A DNA stretch of 64,000 nucleotides from Ga0077555 sp050187415 (lineage in GTDB: Bacteria > Pseudomonadota > Alphaproteobacteria > Rhizobiales > Hyphomicrobiaceae), in contig JBFWXN010000004.1 of the NCBI GenBank assembly GCA_050187415.1, positions 68,988-132,987 on the forward strand, read 5' to 3'. Shown one piece after another: positions 25,877 to 36,360 of the stretch (positions are counted from its first letter, which is position 1; every line of letters begins with the position of its first letter). The notes beneath the pieces were generated by a model. The model ran no database searches. It was not told the DNA's origin and saw only the letters and a program-made list of their open reading frames with translations. The translations under genes were made by a program, and so were the position numbers.

Positions 25877-26761
25877 TCAGGCCGCCGCGGTGCGATCTTC
25901 AGTGAATTCACGCTCCCAGGCGTCCGGGATACGACCGACGCGCTGGCGCACGGCTTCACACTGATTGCGGCACAGCCCCCGCATGTGTTCGCGCACGGGC
26001 GCCGGCAAGGCGGCCTGCTGGCTGCGATTGAAGCGGCGGCCGAGTTCAGCGAAGTACGAAGGCTCGAACCTGGTCCCGATGAAACGGCACACCTGCCTCA
26101 GTGCCGCGAGCCTGTCGGCGTGCATGTCCTCGTAGAAGAGAACCAGGGTCTGATCCTCGCGGAACACCGCCGCCATGTCGTCGAGGGTCTGGGCGTAGTC
26201 CGCGAGCTCTGAAAATCGCGGTTCGGTCAGCATCGCAGCGACGGCTTCTGTCGATTGCCTGTTGGCATCGAGGCCGCGGGAGCGGCACTGGTGTAGCACC
26301 TGGCTCCACAGCCGATCGACGGGATTTCGCATGATGAAAATCACGCGCGCTTCCGGGGCAAGCCGCTTGATGTGACCCAGCCCGTCGGTTCCGAGGATAG
26401 CGTATTCGGGCGTGATCTCGCCGGCGAACGTCGCCTTGCCGCGATGGCGAAACAGCCGGCGATACCAGTCGTCGTCGATGGGTGATCCCATGTAGTCGCG
26501 CCACCACGTGTGTTGCGCGCGGTGCTCGGAATAGCGCGACCATTGGGTGAACATGCGCTGGTAGTACTTGCGATGGCGTGAGCGGCGCTTCTTCTGCGAC
26601 AGATGCTCGGTGAGGCCGCGCAGGTGATCGAAGTAGTGAATCTCCTTGACGGGGGTGACAAAGACATCGGGATGCGAAGCCAACATCCGGGCTAGCCACG
26701 TCGTACCCGACTTCTGGGCACCTATGCCGACGAAGAAGTTCTCGATGTGGTTAGTGCTCAA
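25877..26761 (-). CDS. Sulfotransferase family protein
   Basis: The 294-residue protein has the PAPS 5'-phosphosulfate loop QKSGTTWLARML near residue 16 and the 3'-phosphate-binding RNPVDRLWSQ near residue 136. It would transfer sulfate from PAPS to a hydroxyl or amino group of a carbohydrate, lipid or protein. A TTG start is used because a stop lies three codons upstream and no ATG fits. It stands between the IorA-like gene and nadK, with no sulfate-activation genes nearby, and the acceptor is unknown. Confidence 0.87.
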   Translation of the reverse strand: MSTNHIENFFVGIGAQKSGTTWLARMLASHPDVFVTPVKEIHYFDHLRGLTEHLSQKKRRSRHRKYYQRMFTQWSRYSEHRAQHTWWRDYMGSPIDDDWYRRLFRHRGKATFAGEITPEYAILGTDGLGHIKRLAPEARVIFIMRNPVDRLWSQVLHQCRSRGLDANRQSTEAVAAMLTEPRFSELADYAQTLDDMAAVFREDQTLVLFYEDMHADRLAALRQVCRFIGTRFEPSYFAELGRRFNRSQQAALPAPVREHMRGLCRNQCEAVRQRVGRIPDAWEREFTEDRTAAA

Positions 26762-26913
26762 GGTCGCTCATCCCCGTTGGCGGCCCACCTGCGGCCCTGA
26801 GCCGTTGTCTATGCCTGATCCCTCAGACCTCACATGCGCCCTCCGGCTTCGGCCGACAACAGGCTGGTGAGCATCGCCAGGAAATAAACCCGAACGCAAT
26901 GGCGCGAGACGCC

Positions 26914-27696
26914 TCAGTAGCGGAATTGTTCGGATAGGATGCGCTCGTCCAGGCTATGGCCGGAGTCGAACAGCATCAGGATGTCGATCTCGGCGGCTTC
27001 TTCGACCGAGACGCGAACGACCGAGCGTATCTCGGTGTTGTCGGCAACCGCGCTGACCGGTCGTTTATTGGCCTCGTGCACCTCGATTTCGATTTTGGCC
27101 ACGGCCGGCAGCAGCGCCCCCCGCCAGCGGCGCGGCCGGAACGGAGAGATTGGCGTCAGCGCCAGGAGCCGCGCGTTGATCGGAAGAATTGGACCATGAG
27201 CGGAGAGATTATAGGCCGTCGAGCCGGCGGGTGTGGAGACAAGAAGCCCATCGCAGGCCAATTCCTCGAGGCGCTGCTTGCCATCGATCGAGATGCGCAG
27301 CTTGGCGATCTGATAGGTCTCGCGGAAAACCGATACCTCATTGATGGCCAGCGCGGCGTGCGTCTGGTTGTTCTTGTCGAGTGCCGTCATCGACAGGGGA
27401 TGGATGCGGCTGAGTTCCGCGGCCTCCAGCCGTTCGATGAGTCCTTCCTCGCGATACTCGTTCATGAGGAAGCCGACGGACCCGCGGTTCATGCCGTAGA
27501 TGGGGATACGATCGTGCATGTGCCGTTTGAGCGTCTCGAGCATCAGGCCATCGCCGCCGAGGGCCACGATGACATCTGTGCTCCCGATCTCGGCGTTGCC
27601 GTAGAGGATCGCCATCCGGCGTGCGGCTTCCTGGGCCTCCGGTGTGTCACTGGCGACGAACGTGACCCGCTCGAACCTGGCGCTGGACTTTGGCAT
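26914..27696 (-). CDS. nadK: NAD kinase
   Basis: The 260-residue enzyme phosphorylates NAD+ to NADP+. The GGDG motif (VALGGDGLMLETL), NRGSVGFLMNE, the INEVSVFR segment and DGLLVSTPAGSTAYNLSAHGPILP are all conserved. Length is typical of alphaproteobacterial NadK. The start at MPKSSARF fits homologues; the frame is open to 27822 but would overlap the divergent cutA. Intergenic spacing to cutA is 64 bases. Confidence 0.94.
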   Translation of the reverse strand: MPKSSARFERVTFVASDTPEAQEAARRMAILYGNAEIGSTDVIVALGGDGLMLETLKRHMHDRIPIYGMNRGSVGFLMNEYREEGLIERLEAAELSRIHPLSMTALDKNNQTHAALAINEVSVFRETYQIAKLRISIDGKQRLEELACDGLLVSTPAGSTAYNLSAHGPILPINARLLALTPISPFRPRRWRGALLPAVAKIEIEVHEANKRPVSAVADNTEIRSVVRVSVEEAAEIDILMLFDSGHSLDERILSEQFRY

Positions 27697-27760
27697 TCTC
27701 GGACACCCGGATCTGCCCGGCTGACCAGGCGCTAACGTCCTCGAAGAGGAGTCTATTGCA

Positions 27761-28174
27761 GTGCCAGAAAATGTGGTGCGAGTAAATGCGATGCGAGCCC
27801 AAGCTGGAATGCTGGGCAGCAACGGTGACGAGGGGGACGGGATCGTGCTGGTTTATGCGACGTTCCCTGATTTGGCGTCGGCCGAGACCATCGCCGCAGA
27901 CCTGGTCGAGGTCGGCTTGGCAGCGTGTGCAAACCTCAATCCGGGCATGCGATCGGTCTATCGTTGGCAGGGTATGGTCGAGCGTAGCGACGAAGTGGCC
28001 GCAATCTTCAAGACACGGGCTCGCTTGGCCGCGCGCTTGATCGGGTGGCTGCGGGTGGCACACCCATACACCAACCCCGCGGCGGTGGTGCTGCCGGCGG
28101 TCGGCGGCTCGCAGGCGTTCCTGTCCTGGATCGCAGCCGAGACCCGGCGCGCCGCGCCAAAGGCACGGTGTTGA
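27761..28174 (+). CDS. cutA: Divalent cation tolerance protein CutA
   Basis: The 137-residue trimeric CutA1-type protein has VLVYATFPDLASAETIAADLVEVGLAACANL and SVYRWQGMVERSDEVAAIFKT, the family core. It is linked to copper tolerance, but the molecular role is unsettled. The gene begins with GTG about ten bases after AGAGGAG; ATGs at 27791 and 27809 are alternatives, since the core starts only near residue 27. It is divergent from nadK. Confidence 0.88.
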   Translation: MPENVVRVNAMRAQAGMLGSNGDEGDGIVLVYATFPDLASAETIAADLVEVGLAACANLNPGMRSVYRWQGMVERSDEVAAIFKTRARLAARLIGWLRVAHPYTNPAAVVLPAVGGSQAFLSWIAAETRRAAPKARC

Positions 28175-28378
28175 TCGGCGCTCGATCAGAATACGTCGGA
28201 GGAAGCTCCAGCCCCACCCCAGCCGCACAAGTTGAATGATCCAGCCCAGGATGGGCCCGGTCAATTCGGCGCGGCGGCATATCCTCCGGTCGCGAGCGCT
28301 ACCGTAAAATATCTCCCTTTGCCGTTGCGTGCGCGAGCCGGTATCCTGGCAACGATGATTGCAGCGGAGGCCGCCCCC

Positions 28379-29413
28379 ATGTCCCTGTCACCGACGCCCC
28401 ACACCGCCCGTGACGAGATCGGCGTTCTCGAGGCCGCGCGCGACTGGCTCCAGAAGGACGGCGTCGTTGCCGTTGCGACGGTGGTCGACACCTGGGGTTC
28501 GGCGCCGGTGCCGATCGGCGGGCAAATGGCCGTCGCGGCGGATGGTCGCTTCAAAGGCTCGGTGTCCGGCGGATGCATCGAAGGCGATATCATCGCGGAG
28601 GCCGACGAGATCCTCGAGTCGGGCCAGCCGAAGTTGCTGGAGTTCGGCGTCGCCGACGAGACGGCTTGGCGCGCGGGCCTGCCGTGCGGCGGCAAGGTGA
28701 AGGTCTACGTCGAGCGCATGAAAGCCAAGGATGGTGGCGGTGAACTGCTCTCGAAGGCTGTCGAAGCGCAGCAGAGCCGGCGCGGGCTCGTCATCGAGAC
28801 GCGTCTCAAGGATGGCGCGAAGACGGTTTTTGCGCGCGAGGATAGCGGTGTGCCGGACGATATCGCCAAACGCTTCTCGACGGCAAAGAGCGGTCTTGTC
28901 GAGACGCCGGACGGCGAGGTGTTCCTGCACGCCCTGGTGCCGCCGGCGCGGATCATCGTAGTGGGCGCCTCGCACATCGGCCAAGTGCTGGCCGAGATAG
29001 CGCGCCTGGCAGGCTACGAGATCCAGGTCGTCGACCCCCGCAGCGCCTTCGCCGCACCCGACCGCTTTCCCGGCATCGCCCTCCACGCGGAGTGGCCGCA
29101 GGATGTGCTGCCCAAAATAGGCCTCGACCCCTATACGGCGGTGGTCGCACTGGCTCACGTTGGACATATCGACGACGAGGCGCTGAAGCTGGCACTGCGA
29201 TCGAACTGTCTCTACGTCGGTGCCCTCGGCTCGCAGCGCAACCACGCCAAGCGCCGCGAGCGCCTGTTGGCGGCCGGCATCACAGAGGACGAGATAGCCC
29301 GCATCCGGGCGCCGATCGGCATCGACATCGGAGCCCAGACGCCGGCCGAGATCGCGGTATCGGTGATGGCCGATATCATCAGCGCGGTCCGTGGTCCGAA
29401 GCGTCGGAGCTGA
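28379..29413 (+). CDS. XdhC-family molybdenum hydroxylase maturation protein
   Basis: The 344-residue protein belongs to the XdhC/CoxI family, which binds and sulfurates molybdenum cofactor for xanthine-dehydrogenase-type enzymes. The N-terminal XdhC domain shows VVDTWGSAPVPIGGQMAV, GSVSGGCIEGDI and GLPCGGKVKVYVE. The C-terminal Rossmann domain shows RIIVVGASHIGQVLAEIARLAGYEIQVVDPR and CLYVGALGSQRNHAKRRERL, ending near GIDIGAQTPAEIAVSVMADI. GGAGG lies nine bases before the chosen ATG. It may serve the IorA-like enzyme encoded nearby or enzymes elsewhere. Confidence 0.9.
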   Translation: MSLSPTPHTARDEIGVLEAARDWLQKDGVVAVATVVDTWGSAPVPIGGQMAVAADGRFKGSVSGGCIEGDIIAEADEILESGQPKLLEFGVADETAWRAGLPCGGKVKVYVERMKAKDGGGELLSKAVEAQQSRRGLVIETRLKDGAKTVFAREDSGVPDDIAKRFSTAKSGLVETPDGEVFLHALVPPARIIVVGASHIGQVLAEIARLAGYEIQVVDPRSAFAAPDRFPGIALHAEWPQDVLPKIGLDPYTAVVALAHVGHIDDEALKLALRSNCLYVGALGSQRNHAKRRERLLAAGITEDEIARIRAPIGIDIGAQTPAEIAVSVMADIISAVRGPKRRS

Positions 29414-29531
29414 GCACACACGGTTGAAGCGGACGATATCGTCGGATTGAGCAGCGGCATCGGAACGTCGACGTCCGAATGACCCGATGCCGGAAACGGC
29501 AAGCATCAGGCCGTGAGCGGACGCCTCCGCC

Positions 29532-30319
<788 letters not shown>

Positions 30320-30320
<1 letters not shown>

Positions 30321-31069
30321 CAGCCTTTCATCTCGGAGAGCTCCGCCCAGTCGAACTCCTGCCCGCAGAACGGCACGAAGACCAACTGGGTATGCCCCAT
30401 GCTGATCACGTCCATCGCGTTGAGCTCGACCGCCGACGTAGGCTTGGTGTCGTTGACGGCAACGATATTGGTCTTGGCCAGATTGGGCACAAGGAGGAAC
30501 CGCCGGTCAACCGAATCATAGCGAATATAAGCCTGTTCTTCGCTCGAGATGGTCTCGTCGCCGAAATCGATGGGCACACGCTGTCCGGTCGATCGGCCGA
30601 CGGTGTTGTTGCCCTCGAATATCGGGCGGAACGCTCCGAGGCCGGGGCCGCCGATAACGACCAGCCACGCGACGACCGGGTCCTGGTGAAATTCGGTGCG
30701 CTTGACCAAAGTCTTCCCGCGTACGAGCTGGGTGCGCGACCCGCCGTCGGGCGAGGCCTGCCGCGACACGCCCGGCCGCATGGCGCGGGTCTGGGGCGTG
30801 TCGGAACTCGGCGGTGGCGTGGCCGCGCGAACTTCGGCCACGGCCTGGGCAGCGCTCGGAACCGTCCGGCGTTCGGTCGCCTCGGCCGGAGACGAGAGAA
30901 CGGGCGGGGGCGCGGCAACGGGCGGGGGTGGCATCGGCAGTGCCTTCGGTTCCTTGTCGCTCGCGGGCTGTGAGCCTTCGCTTCGCGCCGCTGCCGCCAG
31001 CGCCTGCCTCAGCGAGCCGACCATGCGCCGGTCTCCGCCCGCCATGTCGTCGTTCCCGTTCTTCGACAT
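30320..31069 (-). CDS. FHA-domain protein with proline-rich N-terminus
   Basis: The first 110 of 249 residues are low-complexity and rich in Pro, Ala and Ser (PMPPPPVAAPPPV), likely disordered. The C-terminal half is an FHA phosphothreonine-binding domain: FEGNNTVGRSTGQRVPIDFGDETISSEEQAYIRYD and the NIVAVNDTKPTSAVELNAMDVISMGHTQLVF strands. The family GR and S of the binding loop are present. It would read phosphothreonine made by the neighbouring kinase. It is coupled to the phosphatase gene by a 4-base overlap. Confidence 0.9.
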
Positions 31070-31150
31070 TGATCCCTCTCCTCGATCCGCAAATTTCGTT
31101 CATTGCGCCACACAAGCGAACTACGCGCCGACCGGCTGCCTCGGGCCGCT

Positions 31151-31810
31151 TCAGGCGGACTGCGTACGCAGCGGCGCCGTCTCGCCGGTTCGGAACATCA
31201 GGCACGCGCTACCGATTTCGATTCGGTCGCCGTCGTTCAACCGGCATTTGGCCGAAGGCGCTCCGTTGACTGCGAGATAGGCCTCGCCGGCACTGACGTC
31301 GAACAAAATGAACTCGTTTTCGGGCGTGCGTTGAATGAGCGCGCGCGTTCCTCCCGGCGACGCTTCGGGGATTGCAAGGTCGCAGTCCTCGCTGTCGCCG
31401 ATCCGCATGAGTTCACCGATGGCAACGGGAGATCCGCGCATGTCCGGCGTCTCGATCCACGCCAACCGGTGAGCAACGAGGCCGCTACCCGGCGGCACGA
31501 GCCCGCGTTCGCCGCGCCGGCGCCAATCGCTGGCTGCCCGCGCCACCGCGCGGGCCAACGCGACCATGGGCACAGCCAGCGCCGTCAGGCCGGCGAGCAT
31601 CACGGTCGGGTGGCGATCCAGTCCCGCCCGCATGAATTTCACGAACTCCGTCTCGAGTCGGCTGGACAGAAAAGCATCGCTGGCGCCGGCGGACGTGTGG
31701 CTCGCCACGAGCGCACAAATCATTGTGGTGCACAACACGACGCCGCCAGTGAACGGCGGCAGACGGCCCCCGTCGCAGGCAATTGATCGTGTGTGCCGCG
31801 GCCCGGGCAT
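31151..31810 (-). CDS. Membrane-anchored FHA-domain protein
   Basis: The 219-residue protein has two hydrophobic segments (about residues 15-38 and 60-85) and a C-terminal FHA domain: IGELMRIGDSEDCDLAIPEASPGGTRALIQRTPENEFILFDVS and CRLNDGDRIEIGSACLMFR. GGAGGT precedes the chosen ATG at MPGPRH; the open frame continues far upstream but without homology-like character. It is the first gene of the minus-strand FHA-FHA-phosphatase operon and is divergent from the kinase. The FHA serine position appears as P-G-G-T, so phospho-binding may be altered. Confidence 0.82.
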   Translation of the reverse strand: MPGPRHTRSIACDGGRLPPFTGGVVLCTTMICALVASHTSAGASDAFLSSRLETEFVKFMRAGLDRHPTVMLAGLTALAVPMVALARAVARAASDWRRRGERGLVPPGSGLVAHRLAWIETPDMRGSPVAIGELMRIGDSEDCDLAIPEASPGGTRALIQRTPENEFILFDVSAGEAYLAVNGAPSAKCRLNDGDRIEIGSACLMFRTGETAPLRTQSA

Positions 31811-32177
31811 GGCACCTCCGTCGAATCGGTAACGTTTGACGCCCGATGACGGCCACAACATGGCCAGATTGCTCGACCTGTTCCATGCGGGCAACGTTCT
31901 GCGCACGAACCGCTTGATCACCGCCCGCGTCGGCCGTGCCTGACCCGGACATGGGCTTGCCAACTCTTGGTTTTGCCATATTGATGGCGAGAATTTGGAC
32001 CGGTGGGAATCGTAGTCCGGATCGATCTGGGCTGCATGACGGGTACGGGGAGGGCAGCGTGATCCTGACAGCGGGAACGAGCCCCGCCTGCAACGCGTGG
32101 CGTGGATCGTGCCATCTCGCGGTCGGCCCGGGCTCGATCGCAGCGGCTCGGATCGCCAAGCTAATGATCGTCTCGAT
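31811..32177. other. Divergent intergenic region between the FHA operon and the kinase
   Basis: These 367 bases between two divergent starts most likely hold both promoters, so expression of kinase and phosphatase could be co-controlled. I cannot point to clear -35/-10 boxes. A 76-codon frame (ATG at 31951, or a GTG at 31936) ends in a TGA that overlaps the kinase ATG. Its sequence shows no recognisable domain. Confidence 0.5.
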
Positions 32178-34589
32178 ATGAGCGATCTGGTCGCCCTCAA
32201 ACCCGGTACTGTGCTCGCCGACGAGTATCGGATCGAGCGGCCGCTGGGTGCGGGCGGCTTCGGGATCACCTATCTCGCAGAAGAGATCGCTCTCGCCCGC
32301 AAGGTGACGATCAAGGAGTATTTTCCGGTCGATTTCGCCGCCCGCGATTCGGCCGAGGAGGTGGTGCCACGTTCGCGCGACAGCGAAGGCGACTACTCGT
32401 GGGGGCTCGATCGCTTTCTCTCCGAGGCGCAGACCCTCGCCCGCTTCGATCACCCGAACATCGTGCGCGTCTATCGCTTCTTTCAGGCGCGCAATACCGG
32501 CTACATCGTGCTGCACTACGAGGAGGGTGAGAGCCTCAAGGGCTGGCTCAAGGGGCTGGGCCGGGCACCGCGCCAGCCGGAACTCGATCGGTTGATCCAG
32601 CCGCTCCTCGAGGCGCTCGAGACCGTGCACACGGCCGAGTACCTGCACCGCGATATCGCGCCCGACAACATCATGATCCGGCGCGACGGACAGCCGGTGC
32701 TGATTGATTTCGGGTCCGCTCGCGGCGATATCGCCAAGCACACGAAGACGATCTCCGCCTTGGTCAAGCCGGGCTACAGCCCCTACGAGCAGTATGCTAC
32801 GATCGCCAAGCAGCAAGGCCCCTGGACCGACATCTATTCCCTTGGGGCGACGCTCTACGAGGCGGTGACGGGGCGCCGGCCTCCGGATGCGCCGACGCGC
32901 ATGGTGTCGGATGAGTTCGTGTCGACCGCCGACGCGGCGCTCTCGTCTTATCGGCCCCGGTTCGTTGCGGCGATCGACAAAGCCCTGCGCATGGACATGG
33001 GCGAGCGCCCGCGTAGTGTCGCCGAATGGCGCGCCGAGCTGCTGGCACCCGCGCCGAAGCGGGCCGAGGCCAAACGCCAGCCCGAGCCGCCGGCTGTCGA
33101 GCCAATTCCTCGTTCGAGCCAAAAACCGGCTGGGGCAAAGCCGGCATCGTCTAGCAAGGCCGACCCCGCGCCCGATGTGGCTGTCATCTCCCGGGGCTCG
33201 CGACGGCCGTCCGGGCAGTCGGCTCCGCGCCGTTCGGGTGGATTGGCGGCCGCCTTCCTCGAGGGCTGGCGTAAGGCCGGTCCGGTGAATTCACCCGCCG
33301 CCGACGCTCCGGTCATTCCCGAACCAGAGCCCGAGCCGGAACCCGAGCTGAAGCCTGAACCGAAAAAGCCGAAAGAGAAGCCGGCACCCGTCGCCGCGCC
33401 GATACCCGCTGCTGCCAAAGCGGAACCCAAGCCGGCGCGGCGCCGTTCGCTGTTCTCGCGCAGCCCCAGCCACAAGTCACCGACGCCGATGGCCGACCCC
33501 AAGCCGGAGCCGGGCGCTCGGCAGGCGACTCCGCGCGCCTTGCGAAAGCGCACGCGTGATAGCCGCTGGCGAATGTTCGTGCTGCACCTCCTGCTGGCCG
33601 TGCTCGTGGCGGCAGCGGTGGTTGCGGTCCAGGATCACATCCCGCGCGTACGCCGGGAAGGTGGCGGCCTGCTCACCAGCCAGACCAACGCCGATGTGGC
33701 TCTCGTCGAGCTCAGGGGCCACGCGGGTCCGGTGACTGGGCTCGCCTACTCGGCCGACGGCCAGCAGATCGTCACCGCGTCGGGAGACGGCACGCTCAAG
33801 GTTTGGACGTCCGCCGGTGGCCATCTGGTGCGCACGCTCGAGCTCGATTCCGGCGCGGCGAGCGCATTGGCGGTCTATGGCGATCGCGCCGCAACCGGCC
33901 ATCAGGATGGCTCGATCGCTGTCTGGGACCTGACTTCGGGCTCGAAGCTCGCGTCCATGCGGCGCAACGAGGCGGCAATATGGGCGTTGACCTTTCTCGG
34001 ACGCGACGACCGCCTTGCCGCGGGCGAACACGATTGGTCGGTCGCCATCTGGGATGTCGCGAAGCCGACGGCGCCCGTTAGCATCTTGTCGGGGCACGAA
34101 AGTGCGATCAAGGCGGTTGCCTATGCCCCGCGCGGGCCCTTTATCGCATCCGGCGCGGCCGACAAGACGATCAAGCTCTGGAAGGAGGACAAGGCGCAAT
34201 TGGTGCGCACGTATCGCGGCCATGCCGACTTCGTCTCGTCTGTGGCCTTCGAGCCGAGAGGACGCGCGCTCGCCTCAGCCTCCCTGGATGGCCAGGTCCG
34301 GGTCTGGTCCACCTACCGCAACCAACGCAAGCGCAGTTTCAAGGCCCACGACGGCAACATCCCCGCGTTGGCCTTCATGCCGGACGGACAACATCTGGTC
34401 TCCGGCGGGGCCGACGGTCGCGTCAAAATCTGGAATACGGTCCGCGGTCGGCTGATCCGAACAGTCGTTGGCGAAATCGGCGAGATCGACGTGGTCGCTG
34501 TTTCGCCGGACGGGCGGCACGTAGCGGCCGGAGGTAGCGGCGGGACGGCCCGCGTTTTTGCCGTCGACCTGCCCAAGGAAGGGTCCTGA
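32178..34589 (+). CDS. Membrane Ser/Thr protein kinase with WD40 repeats
   Basis: The 803-residue protein has an N-terminal Hanks-type kinase domain (residues about 18-290): glycine loop GAGGFGITY, catalytic Lys46 in TIKEYFP, HRD at 157-159 with DNIMI, and DFG at 177-179. A long Pro/Lys/Glu-rich linker with PEPEPEPEPELKPEPKKP spans about 290-460. One membrane helix (about 464-485) follows, then a C-terminal periplasmic-side region of about seven WD40 repeats with GH...W(K/N/S) units (510-803). It pairs with the divergent FHA and PP2C genes, the classic Thr-phosphorylation trio. The WD40 sensor is expected outside the inner membrane if topology is single-pass. Confidence 0.93.
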   Translation: MSDLVALKPGTVLADEYRIERPLGAGGFGITYLAEEIALARKVTIKEYFPVDFAARDSAEEVVPRSRDSEGDYSWGLDRFLSEAQTLARFDHPNIVRVYRFFQARNTGYIVLHYEEGESLKGWLKGLGRAPRQPELDRLIQPLLEALETVHTAEYLHRDIAPDNIMIRRDGQPVLIDFGSARGDIAKHTKTISALVKPGYSPYEQYATIAKQQGPWTDIYSLGATLYEAVTGRRPPDAPTRMVSDEFVSTADAALSSYRPRFVAAIDKALRMDMGERPRSVAEWRAELLAPAPKRAEAKRQPEPPAVEPIPRSSQKPAGAKPASSSKADPAPDVAVISRGSRRPSGQSAPRRSGGLAAAFLEGWRKAGPVNSPAADAPVIPEPEPEPEPELKPEPKKPKEKPAPVAAPIPAAAKAEPKPARRRSLFSRSPSHKSPTPMADPKPEPGARQATPRALRKRTRDSRWRMFVLHLLLAVLVAAAVVAVQDHIPRVRREGGGLLTSQTNADVALVELRGHAGPVTGLAYSADGQQIVTASGDGTLKVWTSAGGHLVRTLELDSGAASALAVYGDRAATGHQDGSIAVWDLTSGSKLASMRRNEAAIWALTFLGRDDRLAAGEHDWSVAIWDVAKPTAPVSILSGHESAIKAVAYAPRGPFIASGAADKTIKLWKEDKAQLVRTYRGHADFVSSVAFEPRGRALASASLDGQVRVWSTYRNQRKRSFKAHDGNIPALAFMPDGQHLVSGGADGRVKIWNTVRGRLIRTVVGEIGEIDVVAVSPDGRHVAAGGSGGTARVFAVDLPKEGS

Positions 34590-34677
34590 GACACCGCCGC
34601 CGCGGGGCTTGCCTCACGCGTTGTTGGTGGGGCTATACTCGGCCATCGAGGCCCCCTGCCAGCGAGGCACCTACACT

Positions 34678-36297
34678 ATGCCGCAAGCAAAGCCGCTCGA
34701 TGCCGTGACGCTCGAGATCGTGTGGACGCGGCTCATTTCGGCGGTCGACGAGGCCGCGCGCGTGATCATGCGCACGTCGTTCTCGACACTGTCGAACGAG
34801 GCTAACGATTTCGCCTGCGTGCTGACCGACGCCAACGGGCACTCTCTGGCCCAGAACTCCGGCAGCATCCCGTCGTTCATCGGCTGTCTGCCGGCGACCG
34901 TGCGCCACTTTTTGGACCGCATGGGGCCGGGCGAGATGCGCGCCGGAGACGTCCTGATTACCAACAACCCTTGGGACGCCACCGGCCATCTCAACGATAT
35001 CACGCTGGTGAAGCCCCTGTTTCGCAACGGCCGCCTGGTTGCGTTTGCCGCCTCGACGTCGCATGTGCCGGATATCGGTGGACGAGTTCGCTCGGTCGAG
35101 CCTCGCGAACTCTACGAAGAAGGCTTCCATATTCCGCTGATGCACTTCATTCGCGAAGGCAAGCCCGACGAAACGCTGATCCGGCTGCTGCGCACGAATG
35201 TCCGCACCCCCGATCAGACACTCGGCGATGTCTGGGCGCAAGCGAGCGCCCTCGCGGTCATCGAAGAGCGTCTGGCCGCGACCATGCAGGATTACGGCCT
35301 CGGTGATCTCGAGGCGTTTGCATCGGACCTGTTCGAGCGCTCCGAGTCGGCGATGCGCGCCGCCATCCGGACGGTGCCGGCCGGTACCTATCGCTATTCC
35401 ATGCAGACCGACGGTTTGGACCAGCCATTCGAATTCCGCGTCGCCGTCACCATCGACGGAGATGAGGCGACGTTCGATTTCACCGGCACATCGCCGCAAC
35501 AGCCGCGCGCCATCAACTGCGTCATCGCCTATACGTTTGCCATGACGGCCTATGCCCTCAAGTGCGCGCTGCTGCCGAGCCTGCCGAATAATGAGGGCGT
35601 CCTGCGGCCGATCAAGATCATCGCTCCCGAAGGGTCGTTGCTCAATCCGCGGCATCCGGCATCATGCGGCGGACGGGCGGCGACCGGCCATTACGTGCCG
35701 GCCGTCATCTATGGGGCCTTGCATCAGGCCATCCCGGAAAAGGTAATGGCCGCGCCCGGCTCGCCGCTTTGGATCATGACCCTGGCGGGGCTCAACAACG
35801 AGGGCCAGCCCTTTGCGACCGTGCTTTTCTACAATGGCGGCCTCGGCGGTCGCGCCGCTGCCGACGGAGTTTCGGCGTTGGCCTGGCCGTCGAACATCTC
35901 GTCGACGCCGGTGGAAGTGGCAGAGCGCTCGGGACAACTCCTGTTTCGCCAGAAGGTACTCAAGGCGGGATCGGGTGGCGACGGTGAATTGCGGGGCGGG
36001 CTGGGACAGGCGATCGAAATCGAATGTCTCTCCGCGCGTGAGCTGTCGGCTTGGTTCGTGACCGAGCGAACGAAATTTGCGGCACCGGGAATTGGCGGCG
36101 GCAGGGACGGCGCCGCAGGACGGGTGGCAATCAACGGTCACGACGTCGACACGCGACACATGCACCTCCTGCACAAGGGTGACGTCGTCACCCTCGAGAC
36201 GCCCGGTGGTGGCGGCTACGGCGAACCGGCGCGGCGAAGCCCGATCGCGCGCGCGCGCGATCGCCAGATGGGCTACGTCAAGGCATCGGAGACTTGA
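34678..36297 (+). CDS. Hydantoinase B/oxoprolinase family protein
   Basis: The 539-residue protein matches HyuB/5-oxoprolinase beta: AVTLEIVWTRLISAVDEAARVIMRTSFSTLSNEANDFACVL at the start, DVLITNNPWDATGHLNDITLVKP, HVPDIGGR, and a Gly-rich C-terminus TPGGGGYGEPARR. These enzymes open five-membered cyclic amides (N-methylhydantoin, acetone carboxylase beta or 5-oxoproline) with ATP and need the HyuA partner. HyuA is not adjacent here: the previous gene is the kinase and the next is on the minus strand. Confidence 0.9.
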   Translation: MPQAKPLDAVTLEIVWTRLISAVDEAARVIMRTSFSTLSNEANDFACVLTDANGHSLAQNSGSIPSFIGCLPATVRHFLDRMGPGEMRAGDVLITNNPWDATGHLNDITLVKPLFRNGRLVAFAASTSHVPDIGGRVRSVEPRELYEEGFHIPLMHFIREGKPDETLIRLLRTNVRTPDQTLGDVWAQASALAVIEERLAATMQDYGLGDLEAFASDLFERSESAMRAAIRTVPAGTYRYSMQTDGLDQPFEFRVAVTIDGDEATFDFTGTSPQQPRAINCVIAYTFAMTAYALKCALLPSLPNNEGVLRPIKIIAPEGSLLNPRHPASCGGRAATGHYVPAVIYGALHQAIPEKVMAAPGSPLWIMTLAGLNNEGQPFATVLFYNGGLGGRAAADGVSALAWPSNISSTPVEVAERSGQLLFRQKVLKAGSGGDGELRGGLGQAIEIECLSARELSAWFVTERTKFAAPGIGGGRDGAAGRVAINGHDVDTRHMHLLHKGDVVTLETPGGGGYGEPARRSPIARARDRQMGYVKASET

Positions 36298-36360
36298 ATG
36301 ATCTCCGAGAGGAGCCTGCCCAGGCGTAGGCCCTCTTCGCTTCGACTGAGACGTCGCGTG

